A DNA stretch of 64,000 bases from Phycisphaeraceae bacterium (lineage in GTDB: Bacteria > Planctomycetota > Phycisphaerae > Phycisphaerales > UBA1924), in assembly GCA_019636495.1 (NCBI GenBank), contig JAHBXL010000011.1, positions 82,133-146,132 of the forward strand. The letters are read 5' to 3'. Made by a program: the position numbers and the translations under genes. The notes under the pieces are model-generated. The model was not told the DNA's origin. It saw only the letters and a program-made list of their open reading frames with translations, and searched no databases. Position 1 is the stretch's first letter. Every line of letters begins with the position of its first letter. Below are positions 49,205 to 57,307 of the stretch, one piece after another.

Positions 49205-49695
49205 CAGCGCTTCTCCAGGTTGAAGAATCGGAAGCCGTTGATGTGCGATCCCGTGACCCTCTTGGCGATCGCCGACAGCGATCGGAACCGCTCCCCCTCG
49301 TACTCAAATCCGTCCGCCAGCACCACCACGCGAACAACCCGGCCCTTGTAGTCGCGGACGAGCGCCGTGCCCGACGGGGGTACGCGTGGGTCCGCCGTGG
49401 CGGCGAGGGCGACCCTCTTGGCGTCCTTGGGGGGCTCCCCGAGCGTGGCCCACTTGGGCGGCGTTCGCCGCACGTCGGTGGGGTTGGCCAGTTGACCTGC
49501 CCGCACGCGGGCACGCTCGGATAGGCCACCCTCGGCGTTGGCCTGGATGCGCCAGGCGATTCGGCGGAGTAGGTAGACGCGGTGGCGGCTCTGAATCCGC
49601 TCGCCGAAGAGTTCGGCGTAGCGGTTGTGCAGGTCGCCGATCGTCATCTTCTCCAGCGCCGCGAGTTCCTTCAACACGTTTGTCGTCATCGGCAT
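49204..49695 (-). CDS. DUF2924 protein
   Basis: The 163-residue product has the DUF2924 pattern: LKELAALEKMTIGDLHNRYAELFGERIQSRHRVYLLRRIAWRIQANAEGGLS, then a linker, then GTALVRDYKGRVVRVVVLADGFEYEGERFRSLSAIAKRVTGSHINGFRFF. DUF2924 proteins are almost always found next to large serine recombinases. The stop overlaps the recombinase ATG as TGATG. The function is unproven; DNA binding or recombination control is likely. Confidence 0.9.
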   Translation of the reverse strand: MPMTTNVLKELAALEKMTIGDLHNRYAELFGERIQSRHRVYLLRRIAWRIQANAEGGLSERARVRAGQLANPTDVRRTPPKWATLGEPPKDAKRVALAATADPRVPPSGTALVRDYKGRVVRVVVLADGFEYEGERFRSLSAIAKRVTGSHINGFRFFNLEKR

Positions 49696-49716
49696 GGTCT
49701 CCGTATCCCCGCACCG

Positions 49717-49947
49717 CTAACGCGCGGTACGGTCAGACACACTGAGGCCTGCCTGCTCGCCCAGTTCAAGTCCGCTGCGGTCCTCTTCTTGATGCTCCGC
49801 CGGCGGGGCCAATGTGCCGTTCCCCGCGACGAGACCGGTCGCCTTCGCGCGACGATGCCAACGCCTCGCCCCCGTGGCAAGGATGGCGACCACCTCGCGG
49901 CGGCGCTCGTCGGCGGACAGGTTGGCGTCATCGTCTTTGGCGACCAT
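49717..49947 (-). CDS. Small conserved protein of the recombinase cassette
   Basis: From ATG 49947 (CGGAG seven bases upstream) the product is 76 residues, VAKDDDANLSADERRREVVAILATGARRWHRRAKATGLVAGN and so on. The ADERRREVVAILATGARRWHRRA helix looks like a short conserved element, and small genes of this kind commonly precede DUF2924. It is the first gene after the third copy of the repeated promoter-like element. No function is known. Confidence 0.7.
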   Translation of the reverse strand: MVAKDDDANLSADERRREVVAILATGARRWHRRAKATGLVAGNGTLAPPAEHQEEDRSGLELGEQAGLSVSDRTAR

Positions 49948-50015
49948 CGCGGCGCTCCGTCTACGTCGGACGAGTGAGGCGGCATGAGGGCGAGAAGGCA
50001 AGCGATGTCTTCTCT

Positions 50016-50052
50016 CCCGGCTACCTACGCCGCCGAGAGTCGGGCTGTCCGC
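50016..50052 (-). promoter_or_regulatory. Triplicated ECF-like promoter element, copy 3
   Basis: Minus-strand GCGGACAG, 13 bases, GGCGTAGGTAGCCGGG, identical in both blocks to copies at 17631-17667 and 30782-30818. It is the outermost prophage element seen on this side and faces the recombinase cassette. The first gene start, at 49947, is 69 bases away, further than at the other copies. Confidence 0.62.
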
Positions 50053-50146
50053 GCTGGGTATGCGAGTGACGATCGGTTTCGAAGTGTGCGGCGCAGTACC
50101 ATGCTGGTCGTCCGGGACGATCCCGCTCGGAGGCATGGAGGCCAGG

Positions 50147-50767
50147 ATGAACATTGACTCCGTCGTGCGCGAAGTTGTCGGCTCAATCCTCTCGAAGGCA
50201 CTCGACCCAAACCCTGTCACCTTCAAGCGTGCCGACGAAGCGGGGCTCGGTCCTGTGCGGACGGGATGCCAGAAGCCTGCTGGCAGCCTGCACACCTTCC
50301 GGCGTGAGCTTAATCGCAACGCCTTTCTGTGCGGATGCCATGACTTCACGGACGAGGCGCCGGTCGAGCACCTGATCGTCGGGTTCGGTTTCCAACACGG
50401 GTCAACGACGGTCGTCGAAAGCATGGCTCATGCGATCGGAACCGAGGGGGCGGTCAGCATCCCTGACCACGTCGCCGCCGCGATCCGGCAGTACGTGCAG
50501 AAGGAGCACGCGAACGAGGTGCTGCTCTTTCACAACCATCCTCGGAACCCGATCAACATCGTCTTCGACAACACGCCGCTGCCGTCGGGGACCGACCGGC
50601 GGACGCTGGTGAGCTTCCACAGCGATCTGAAGGTCCTGGGCAAGGCCCTGATGGGGGGCGGGCGCGTGCGGTTCTACATCGGTGAGAACGGGTTCGTACA
50701 GGAGTTCCGCACCCCAGACTTGCTCCCGGTATTGGAGCGCCTGGCTCAACCCGCGCCGCGGCCATGA
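50147..50767 (+). CDS. JAB/MPN-like metalloprotein (RadC-like HNHP motif)
   Basis: From ATG 50147 (GGAGG five bases upstream) the product is 206 residues. A Cys/His-rich N-terminal half (TGCQKPAGSLHTFRRELNRNAFLCGCHDF) precedes VLLFHNHPRNPINIVFDNTPLPSGTDRRTLVSF. The latter is the H-x-H-P...S-x-x-D pattern of JAB metalloproteins such as RadC. It is transcribed away from the recombinase cassette. Whether it belongs to the prophage or the chromosome cannot be settled. JAB peptidase activity is inferred from the motif. Confidence 0.7.
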   Translation: MNIDSVVREVVGSILSKALDPNPVTFKRADEAGLGPVRTGCQKPAGSLHTFRRELNRNAFLCGCHDFTDEAPVEHLIVGFGFQHGSTTVVESMAHAIGTEGAVSIPDHVAAAIRQYVQKEHANEVLLFHNHPRNPINIVFDNTPLPSGTDRRTLVSFHSDLKVLGKALMGGGRVRFYIGENGFVQEFRTPDLLPVLERLAQPAPRP

Positions 50768-51019
50768 TCCATCTCCTTGAACCGCGCTCGTCGATGCCAC
50801 GCTCCCAACCGACCCTGTGCCGTGTTGACCGCCCGCCGGCAGGGGGCCGGGAGGTATAACGGCGTGCCCGAAGAGACGCCGAGACTCTGAGACTTTCTCG
50901 GCTCGGGTGCGTGCCCGCGGGCCAGATCGCGCACGCCCCGGGTCTCACCGCGCCAGATGGCGAGACTTCCCGACGGGGGGCATGTCGAACGACTCGGCAA
51001 AACGCGGCCCGGAAACGCA
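50768..51019. other. Non-coding interval after the JAB gene
   Basis: No supported gene lies here. A hairpin-forming stretch GCCGAG...CTCGGC lies at about 50897-50922. TTGACC and TATAAC words lie near 50825 and 50855 but are 24 bases apart, too far for a standard promoter. The right attachment site of the prophage may lie in this part. Confidence 0.3.
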
Positions 51020-51047
51020 AACGCCCCGGCCTTGCGGTCGGGGCGTT
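51020..51047 (-). terminator. Terminator after tRNA-Met
   Basis: AACGCCCCGGCC and GGTCGGGGCGTT form a 12-bp stem with a TTGC loop and one G-U pair. On the minus strand a short T-rich stretch follows. It lies 46 bases beyond the 3' end of the tRNA, as expected for its terminator. Confidence 0.7.
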
Positions 51048-51092
51048 CACTTCTAACGGGCGGGTCGCCCAGTTTCTGGACGACCCCGGCAA

Positions 51093-51166
<74 letters not shown>

Positions 51167-51199
51167 ATGTGGACCGGAGCATAGGGGGGAAGCCGCATG

Positions 51200-51480
51200 G
51201 GATCAAGGGTTGTTGAGGCAGGGGAAGTCGGATGTCGGAAGTGGGAAGTGGGAATTCGAAGGTCGGATGTGGGCGTGCGCTGTGCAGACGGCGCCGTTGG
51301 GGGGAGGGTCGGGAGTTTGCAAGTGTCGCAACCCGAACCCAGACCCGGACTCCCAACCCCAAGACCAAAGACCCGAGACCCGCAACCCAAAACCCGGATC
51401 CCGAGACCCGCTGCCCAAGACCCGAAACCGACAACCCGAAACCGCTCACTCCGCATTCCGCACCCCACACTCCGCCGCTC
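51200..51480 (-). repeat. Degenerate G-rich tandem repeat with quadruplex potential
   Basis: The minus strand from about 51440 to 51340 holds a succession of GGG runs every 6-9 bases in a degenerate GGGTyTyGGG-type pattern. The plus strand is the matching CCCGAgACC pattern. The 51215-51300 part is a related GGAAGTsGGA repeat. The whole 51167-51502 gap before purD lacks a gene. Four or more G3 runs with short loops could form G-quadruplexes. Confidence 0.65.
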
Positions 51481-51502
51481 CCGCCCTTCCTACACTCGCC
51501 CG

Positions 51503-52822
51503 ATGATGCAGAATCGCGAATCGGTCAACGTCCTGCTTGTCGGTGGCGGCGGACGCGAGCACGCCCTGGCGTGGAAACTCCGCCAGTCGCCGCGCCTCGG
51601 CAACCTCTTTGTCACCAACCCGGAGAATCCGGGTCTCGCCGCGCTCGGCAAGCCGGTTGATGTTCCCATGGACATCCGCGCGCCGTTTCAGTTCCAGCGT
51701 TTCTGCGACAAAAACAACATCGGGCTGGTCGTGATCGGCCCCGAAGAACCCCTCGCCGCCGGCCTTGCCGACATCCTCGCCGCGCCGGGGGCGGGGCGGG
51801 CCATCTTCGGTCCCGGCGCCGCGGGCGCGCGGCTCGAAGCCGACAAGGCGTGGGCCAAGCAGTTGATGCGCGCGGCCTCGGTGCCGATGGCCGATGGCCG
51901 CACCTTCACCGATCCCGCCGCGGCGAAGATGTACATCGAAACCCGCGAAGACCCGCCGGTCGTCAAGGCCTCGGGCCTGGCCAAGGGCAAGGGTGTGATC
52001 GTCCCGCAGTCGACCGCCGAAGCGATCGACGCGATCGACCGCATCATGATCAAGCGCGAGTTCGGCGAGGCCGGCCGCACGGTCGTGGTCGAAGAACGCC
52101 TCGAAGGCCACGAGGCCTCGGTGCTCGCGCTCGTCGATGGCCGAACGATCTACGTGCTCGAGGCCTGCCAGGATCACAAGCGCCTCGGCGAGAACGACAC
52201 CGGCCCCAACACCGGCGGAATGGGTGTCTATTGCCCGGGCGGCATCACCGACGATGCGACCATCGCGCAGGTGCAGTCCGAGGTGCTCGTGCCCACGCTC
52301 GATGCGCTCCGGCGCGATGGCATCGATTTCCGCGGCGTGCTGTACGCGGGCCTGATGATCACCCCGAGCGGGCCGAAAGTTCTGGAGTTCAACGCGCGAT
52401 TCGGCGACCCCGAGTGCCAGGCGCTCATGGCACGGTTCGATGCCGACCTGCTCGAAGTGCTGCTCGCCACCGCTACGCGACGGCTCGACGAGGTCGAAAT
52501 CAACTGGAAGCCCGCCGCGAGTTGCTGCATCGTGATTGCGGCGGAGGGCTATCCGGTCAAGCCGCGCACGGGCGTGCCGATCGAGGGCATCGACGCCGCG
52601 GCGGCGGTTCCCGGCGTGCAGGTCTTCCACGCGGGGACCAAGCGCGATGCGAGCGGCGCGATCGTCACGGCGGGAGGGCGCGTGCTGAATGTCGTGGGCA
52701 CGGGGGACAGCATGGGCGAGGCGCGCCGGCTTGCGTATCAGGCCGCGGACCTGATCCGTTTCCCCGGCAAGGTCATGCGGCGCGACATCGGCGCCAAGGC
52801 TCCCGCGCTCGCCGGGCAGTGA
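51503..52822 (+). CDS. purD: Phosphoribosylamine-glycine ligase
   Basis: From ATG 51503 the product is 439 residues, typical of GAR synthetase, the second step of purine synthesis. The N-terminal domain has VNVLLVGGGGREHALAWKL. The ATP-grasp part has GPEEPLAAGL, PPVVKASGLAKGKGV and HKRLGENDTGPNTGGMGVY, then LEFNARFGDPECQ and a C-terminal GTGDSMGEARRLAY. A TACACT -10 box at 51491-51496 lies six bases before the ATG, and no ribosome-binding site is seen, so the message is probably leaderless. ATG 51506 is an alternative. Confidence 0.95.
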   Translation: MMQNRESVNVLLVGGGGREHALAWKLRQSPRLGNLFVTNPENPGLAALGKPVDVPMDIRAPFQFQRFCDKNNIGLVVIGPEEPLAAGLADILAAPGAGRAIFGPGAAGARLEADKAWAKQLMRAASVPMADGRTFTDPAAAKMYIETREDPPVVKASGLAKGKGVIVPQSTAEAIDAIDRIMIKREFGEAGRTVVVEERLEGHEASVLALVDGRTIYVLEACQDHKRLGENDTGPNTGGMGVYCPGGITDDATIAQVQSEVLVPTLDALRRDGIDFRGVLYAGLMITPSGPKVLEFNARFGDPECQALMARFDADLLEVLLATATRRLDEVEINWKPAASCCIVIAAEGYPVKPRTGVPIEGIDAAAAVPGVQVFHAGTKRDASGAIVTAGGRVLNVVGTGDSMGEARRLAYQAADLIRFPGKVMRRDIGAKAPALAGQ

Positions 52823-52952
52823 TGCCGCGCGACAGGGGCGCGGGCCTAGCATCGTGCCGCGGCGAGCGCGCCGCGACGACGTGGGCCGGTTTTCGTGTGT
52901 GTGCAACGCTTCCCCCGGGCGAGAGCCCGGGCGATCGAGGAAGGATTTTCCA

Positions 52953-53894
52953 ATGCTTCCTAAGCCTCCCGCCCGCGAGGGCACGCTCGGCTTTCTCTAT
53001 CTGCCTCCGTACCGCGTTCAGGGCACATCGGTGGCGGGCGAGGCCACGGTGATCGCCGTCCCGGAACTGGATGTGTGCTTTGACATGGGGTGTTGCCCGC
53101 GCGCCGTGCTGTCGAGCAAGATGGTGTGCATCTCGCACGGCCATATGGACCACGTTGGGGGCCTCGCGTACTACTGCTCGCAGCGGCACTTCCAGGGCAT
53201 GGGCGAGGGCACGATCGTGTGCGATGCGCGGATCGCGCCCGCCATCGAGCGCATGATGGCCGGCTATGTCGAGGTCGAGCGGCAGAACACGCCGTACAAA
53301 CTCGTCGCGCTCAAGAACAACGACGAGATCCCGCTGAAGGCGAACATCGTGCTGCGCGCTGTCGAAGTCGAGCACACCGTGCCCGCGATGGGTTATGTCG
53401 CCGTCGAGAAGCGCAGCAAACTTAAGGAAGAACTGCTCGGAACTCCGCAGGAAAAACTCCGCGAACTCAAGGACCGCGGCGTCGAGATCACGCGTCAGTT
53501 CCAGATCCCGCTGGTGGCCTACCTCGGCGACACCGCGCCCGGCCCGCACCTGGTGCGCGAGGATGTCCGCAAGGCCCAGATCGTCATCTGCGAGTGCACC
53601 TTCACCGAGGAAGACCACGTCGAGCGCGCCAAGATCGGCATGCACATGCACGCCGAGGCGATCGCCGAGTGGCTGGGCGTGTTGGAGTGCCAGCACCTGG
53701 TGCTGGTCCACATCTCGCGCCGCACCAACCTCGCCCAGGCCCGCAAGCGCATCATGGACCTTGTCGGCCCCGAGAAGGCCGCGAAGGTCCACTTGCTCAT
53801 GGACCACCGCTTCAACCGCGAGCGCTACGACCGGCAGGTGGCCGAGGCGGGCGGCGCCGATGCCGCGGCGGCCAAGCCTGCCAAGCAGGAGTGA
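52953..53894 (+). CDS. Metallo-beta-lactamase-fold hydrolase (RNase Z-like)
   Basis: From ATG 52953 (AGGAAGG eight bases upstream) the product is 313 residues. ISHGHMDHVGGLAYY is the HxHxDH zinc motif of the metallo-beta-lactamase fold. VVLRAVEVEHTVPAMGYVAVE, VAYLGDTAPG and VICECTFTEEDH add further ligands, and LVHISRRTN comes near the end. The pattern is close to RNase Z-like proteins of bacteria, with an Ala/Lys-rich tail. It follows purD after 130 bases. tRNA 3'-processing is possible but not certain. Confidence 0.85.
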   Translation: MLPKPPAREGTLGFLYLPPYRVQGTSVAGEATVIAVPELDVCFDMGCCPRAVLSSKMVCISHGHMDHVGGLAYYCSQRHFQGMGEGTIVCDARIAPAIERMMAGYVEVERQNTPYKLVALKNNDEIPLKANIVLRAVEVEHTVPAMGYVAVEKRSKLKEELLGTPQEKLRELKDRGVEITRQFQIPLVAYLGDTAPGPHLVREDVRKAQIVICECTFTEEDHVERAKIGMHMHAEAIAEWLGVLECQHLVLVHISRRTNLAQARKRIMDLVGPEKAAKVHLLMDHRFNRERYDRQVAEAGGADAAAAKPAKQE

Positions 53895-53923
53895 CAGGGT
53901 CGCTGGTGGCACCGCTTTTGGTG

Positions 53924-53945
53924 GCACCGCTCTCCAGAGCGGTGC
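53924..53945 (+). terminator. Hairpin terminator after the MBL-fold gene
   Basis: GCACCGCTCT-CC-AGAGCGGTGC is a perfect 10-bp inverted repeat located 30 bases after the stop codon. Only a short T-containing tail (TTCGT) follows, so the terminator is less certain than the structure. The preceding bases repeat GGTGGCACCGCT twice. Confidence 0.55.
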
Positions 53946-54082
53946 TTCGTGCTGCGACCGGAGAACCCGCCGGCGCAGTTCCCGACATGGCGATTGGACA
54001 ACGCCCGCCGCTCGCGGCCTATACTCCGGCCCCTGCCGCGGAAAGCCTCCCAAGGCCCGCCGCGGCGGGCACAATCCGGTAT

Positions 54083-54155
54083 GGGGCGGTAGCTCAGTTG
54101 GTAGAGCGCATCGTTCGCAATGATGAGGTCGGGAGTTCGACTCTCCTCCGCTCCA
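54083..54155 (+). tRNA. tRNA-Ala (CGC)
   Basis: A complete 73-base cloverleaf is formed: acceptor GGGGCGG/CCGCTCC with the G3-U70 pair that identifies alanine tRNAs, D arm GCTC/GAGC, and anticodon stem CATCG/TGATG. The anticodon loop is TTCGCAA (anticodon CGC), and the T stem is GGGAG/CTCCT with loop TTCGACT. CCA is not encoded. The tyrosine integrase gene begins 119 bases downstream, so the 3' end is a probable attachment site. Confidence 0.95.
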
Positions 54156-54175
54156 CTTGATCGAAGTCTCGCTGA

Positions 54176-54253
54176 ATCCGTAGGTTACGGATACCCGCCA
54201 GGGTCGGCGGCGCAGCCTGAAACGCAAAACGAGCGCGGTGTAACACCGCGCTC
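54176..54253 (+). repeat. Two inverted repeats between tRNA-Ala and integrase
   Basis: ATCCGTA-GGT-TACGGAT occupies 54176-54192 and GAGCGCGGTG-TAA-CACCGCGCTC occupies 54231-54253; both are perfect. They lie between the putative attachment site and the integrase start. They could be arm-type or excisionase sites, an operator, or a transcription terminator for the tRNA. Confidence 0.5.
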
Positions 54254-54273
54254 GGGAGCACAGGAGGCGTCGC

Positions 54274-55506
54274 GTGGCGAAGGTCCCCGCATATCGGTGC
54301 CGTTCCGGCTACGACCAGGCGCTGGTCACCCTGACCGACAGCGCCAGCGGCAAGCGCCGCGACTACTGGCTCGGGCCGCACGGCTCGCGCGAGAGTCGCG
54401 AGCGATACCACCGGCTTATCGCCGATTGGGAGGCCGCGGGCAGGCGTCTCCCCGCTGGCGAGTCCGGCGCGACCAACGAGGGTGTGGAGCAGGGACCCAC
54501 TGTCAAGCAGATCGTACGGGAGTACTGGCTTCACGCAAAGGGCGAGTACACCCGGTCCGCGGCGCTGTGCATCCGTTCAACACTGCGCGTGCTGAGAGAG
54601 TTGCACGGACAGACCCCGGTCTCCGCGTTCGGCCCGAACGCGTTGCGGCAGGTACGCGATGCGATGGTCCTCGGCAACGAGTCAACCGGCCGGTCGCCAT
54701 GGTGCAGGAAGACCGTGAACAGTCGCGTCGGGCACGTTGTTCGGATGTTCCGTTGGGCCGCCTCGCGCGAGCTTGTTCGGGCGGACGTGTACCACGCGCT
54801 CCGCACGCTCCCATCGCTGCGCCGCGGCCGAACGCCCGCGGTGGACCACGCACCGATCGGCCCGGTTCATGCCGCTCTGGTCGACCCAATCAAACCGTTC
54901 GTGAGCAGGCAGGTGGCGGCGCTGATCGACCTGCAACTGCTCACCGGGGCGCGGCCCGGCGAGTTGATCGACCTGCGGGCCATCGACATCGACACGCGGC
55001 ACGACCCTTGGAGGGCCGAGTTGCGGGCGCACAAGACGGCCCACATCGGCAAGAGCCGGACGGTGCACTTCGGTCCCAGGGCCCAGGAGGTGCTTGCGCC
55101 CTTCATGGCAAGCCGCCCGGTCGATGCGCCTTTGTTCTCGCCCAAGGATGCAGAGCGCGAGCGATACGCGGCCTGCGGCACGCACCGCAAGGCCCCGGCC
55201 GACCCCGCTACGACCGACAGGACGCTCGGCGAGGCCTACACCGTCGCTTCATACCGCCGCGCGATTCAGCGGGCGTGCGATCTGGCCTTCCCAGTGCCGG
55301 AGGGAGCGGACGCAAAGGCGTGGCGCAAGGCCCACCGCTGGCACCCGAACCAGCTCCGCCACACCGCCGCGACCGAGATCCGCAGGCAGTTCGGCCTTGA
55401 GGCGGCGCAACTGGTTCTCGGCCACTCGTCGGCCGCGATCACCGATGCGGTTTATGCGGAACGCGACGCGGCCAAGGTGGCGGACGTGCTGCGGCGGGTG
55501 GGTTGA
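54274..55506 (+). CDS. Tyrosine recombinase (integrase) of the second element
   Basis: From GTG 54274 (GGAGG six bases upstream) the product is 410 residues. The C-terminal catalytic domain has Arg227 in TGARPGEL, then HPNQLRHTA (residues 357-365), GHSS near 384 and the nucleophile Tyr394 in AVYAERD. The N-terminal part is a SAM-like arm with VKQIVREYWLHAKGEYTRSAALCIRSTLRVLREL. It lies just inside the tRNA-Ala attachment site, the standard position, and marks the left end of the second element. Confidence 0.93.
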   Translation: MAKVPAYRCRSGYDQALVTLTDSASGKRRDYWLGPHGSRESRERYHRLIADWEAAGRRLPAGESGATNEGVEQGPTVKQIVREYWLHAKGEYTRSAALCIRSTLRVLRELHGQTPVSAFGPNALRQVRDAMVLGNESTGRSPWCRKTVNSRVGHVVRMFRWAASRELVRADVYHALRTLPSLRRGRTPAVDHAPIGPVHAALVDPIKPFVSRQVAALIDLQLLTGARPGELIDLRAIDIDTRHDPWRAELRAHKTAHIGKSRTVHFGPRAQEVLAPFMASRPVDAPLFSPKDAERERYAACGTHRKAPADPATTDRTLGEAYTVASYRRAIQRACDLAFPVPEGADAKAWRKAHRWHPNQLRHTAATEIRRQFGLEAAQLVLGHSSAAITDAVYAERDAAKVADVLRRVG

Positions 55507-55670
55507 TCGACGGAAGTTCGACTTTGTTGTGTAGGTTGTCGCGGCCAGTCACGACCGGGCACCCGTCCCACTTGCAAAGTCGCGCGCCGCCGGTACGCTG
55601 GGAACATGCAACGGGCCGCAAGCGGGTGCAACGGTTGCAGTCGGGTGCGGCTTCGCAATGGGGCAGCGCA

Positions 55671-56771
55671 ATGGCATCGACTCGTGCAATGAGGGACAGG
55701 TCGGGCATACTGGAGTCTGTGGCCGAGAAGTTCCGCGCTGCGGGCAAGAATGGTTTCGGACTTCGGCTGATCATCTCTCTGAATCGGGGGTGCATAGAAG
55801 CAGAAGACTCATCGCCGCAACTTGAAGAAGTTCTCGCCCAGAGAGCAAAGATGACACCGCGGCTGAGTGGCGTACGGCGAGTTGCGGGGTCGCTTGGAAC
55901 TGCCTGGCGCGACCGGCGGTTGTCGTTGGGATCGGACGGTAATGACACCGGTGGACAAACAGTCAATTGCCATTGGATGTTCTTCGAGCCCGGATCCCCA
56001 AGGAAAAGGCCACTTCCGAGTTGGGCCAACTTTGGCAACATCGCAGCGTCGGCTTGGGAGGTCCTCACGGCGGCACAGCGAGAGAGGCTCCGAGTACCCA
56101 TGTACATGGACGCAGCCGCCCAGCGTAATCCAGCGGACTGCTGGGTCGCTGGACTGTTTGCAGCAGCGTGGAGCGATGTTCCGCCACCCGGCCTCAAGGC
56201 GGACCGATTTGTGATGGCAGGCAGTCAGTGGGCCGAGGTGGAGAAAATCATTCGCGCGCCACTTTGTCCGCCGGAGGCACATCGCATACCGGTTCAAGCA
56301 AGTCAGGCGGACCTGATCGCCTCCATGCGAGAGTTCATTCAAGACGACGTAGCGCCCGGACTTCGCGAACTCGTTGCTGTTCCGCCAAGCCATTGCTATG
56401 CGATCCTGGAACCGGACGTGTTCCTGGCGTCGGAGATCGTGTGCAAGTGGCTGGCGAGCAGTGACTCTGCTGCCTCTCCCGCGAGCACGAAGAAAAAGCG
56501 GAAGTCAAAGGCTCGGCCGGGCGCGGTGCCGGGGTGGACAGTGAAGAACCTATGCATTGTGGGCAGGATCAAACGCGGGACATTCGCCGACATCAGGAAA
56601 GCAGCTGGGGTCGCAGCACCGCCGAAACATGCTCATGGGTACTGCTTCACTGTGCCTGAACTCATGAAACTCGCTGACACAGCTGTGAACAAGACTGGCA
56701 AGAGAAAGTGGAGCCGAGCCGGGAGAGAGTGGCACGCCCTCATCGCAGAGCACAAAAACTCCAGCGTCTGA
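55671..56771 (+). CDS. Unrecognised 366-residue protein after the integrase
   Basis: From ATG 55671 (a weak ribosome-binding site) the product is 366 residues, RDRSGILESVAEKFRAAGKNGFGLRLIISLNRGCIEAEDSS and so on. Two parts can be told apart. The N-terminal 300 residues have no recognised motif. The C-terminal 90 residues (VKNLCIVGRIKRGTFADIRKAAGVAAPPKHAHGYCFTVPELMKLADTA) look like an HTH with a basic Lys/Arg-rich linker before it. Base composition is a little less GC-rich than its neighbours, suggesting separate acquisition. The start is uncertain (55689 is an alternative). Confidence 0.55.
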   Translation: MASTRAMRDRSGILESVAEKFRAAGKNGFGLRLIISLNRGCIEAEDSSPQLEEVLAQRAKMTPRLSGVRRVAGSLGTAWRDRRLSLGSDGNDTGGQTVNCHWMFFEPGSPRKRPLPSWANFGNIAASAWEVLTAAQRERLRVPMYMDAAAQRNPADCWVAGLFAAAWSDVPPPGLKADRFVMAGSQWAEVEKIIRAPLCPPEAHRIPVQASQADLIASMREFIQDDVAPGLRELVAVPPSHCYAILEPDVFLASEIVCKWLASSDSAASPASTKKKRKSKARPGAVPGWTVKNLCIVGRIKRGTFADIRKAAGVAAPPKHAHGYCFTVPELMKLADTAVNKTGKRKWSRAGREWHALIAEHKNSSV

Positions 56772-56881
56772 GACGCTGTTGAGACGCTGTTTCGAACAAA
56801 CGGCGTGACACGACGACAAAGCGCGCCCATATTGGCCCAAGACGCACGCAACGTAGGCGAGCGTACACAGGCTATGAGGGC

Positions 56882-57307
56882 ATGATCATGCGTACTGCCA
56901 CGGAAGGCACCAGCTCCAACACTGGGGGCCACACCACCAACGACATCGACCGGTACATTACGTTGGCTAAAGCCGCTCAGGCGGCCCCCGGCCGGCCTTC
57001 AGCCAACGCCGTTTGGCGTTGGTGTCGCCGCGGCGTGCTCGCTCGGAGCGGCGAGCGAGTGCGCCTCCGGCACATCAGGCAGGGAGGTCGCGTCTTCACC
57101 CGAATCGACTGGCTGGAGGAGTTCGGCACCGCGCTCGCCGCTGCCGACACGGCCCATTTCGACGCACGCGCCGGCACGCCCCTACCACCGCGAGACCCCG
57201 CGTACGGGCCGCCTTCGGGCCGGGGAAGCCGCCGCGCGAAACCCGTCGTTACGAAGGCCAACCGCAACGCCGAGATCGAGCGCGAGCTCGATGAGGAGGG
57301 ACTATGA
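56882..57307 (+). CDS. DUF1580-like DNA-binding protein
   Basis: The 141-residue product has IDRYITLAKAAQAAPGRPSANAVWRWCRRGVLARSGERVRLRHIRQGGRVFTRIDWLEEF. This is the pattern of DUF1580-like excisionase-type winged HTH proteins, common in Planctomycetota. The C-terminus is basic (GRGSRRAKPVVTKANRN). It is the first gene before the prim-pol gene and its TGA overlaps that start as ATGA. A role as excisionase or replication regulator is inferred. Confidence 0.75.
   Translation: MIMRTATEGTSSNTGGHTTNDIDRYITLAKAAQAAPGRPSANAVWRWCRRGVLARSGERVRLRHIRQGGRVFTRIDWLEEFGTALAAADTAHFDARAGTPLPPRDPAYGPPSGRGSRRAKPVVTKANRNAEIERELDEEGL

Noticed and set aside
50825..50860. TTGACC/TATAAC promoter before the tRNA
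   Set aside because: The spacing of 24 bases is too long and no gene follows on that strand.
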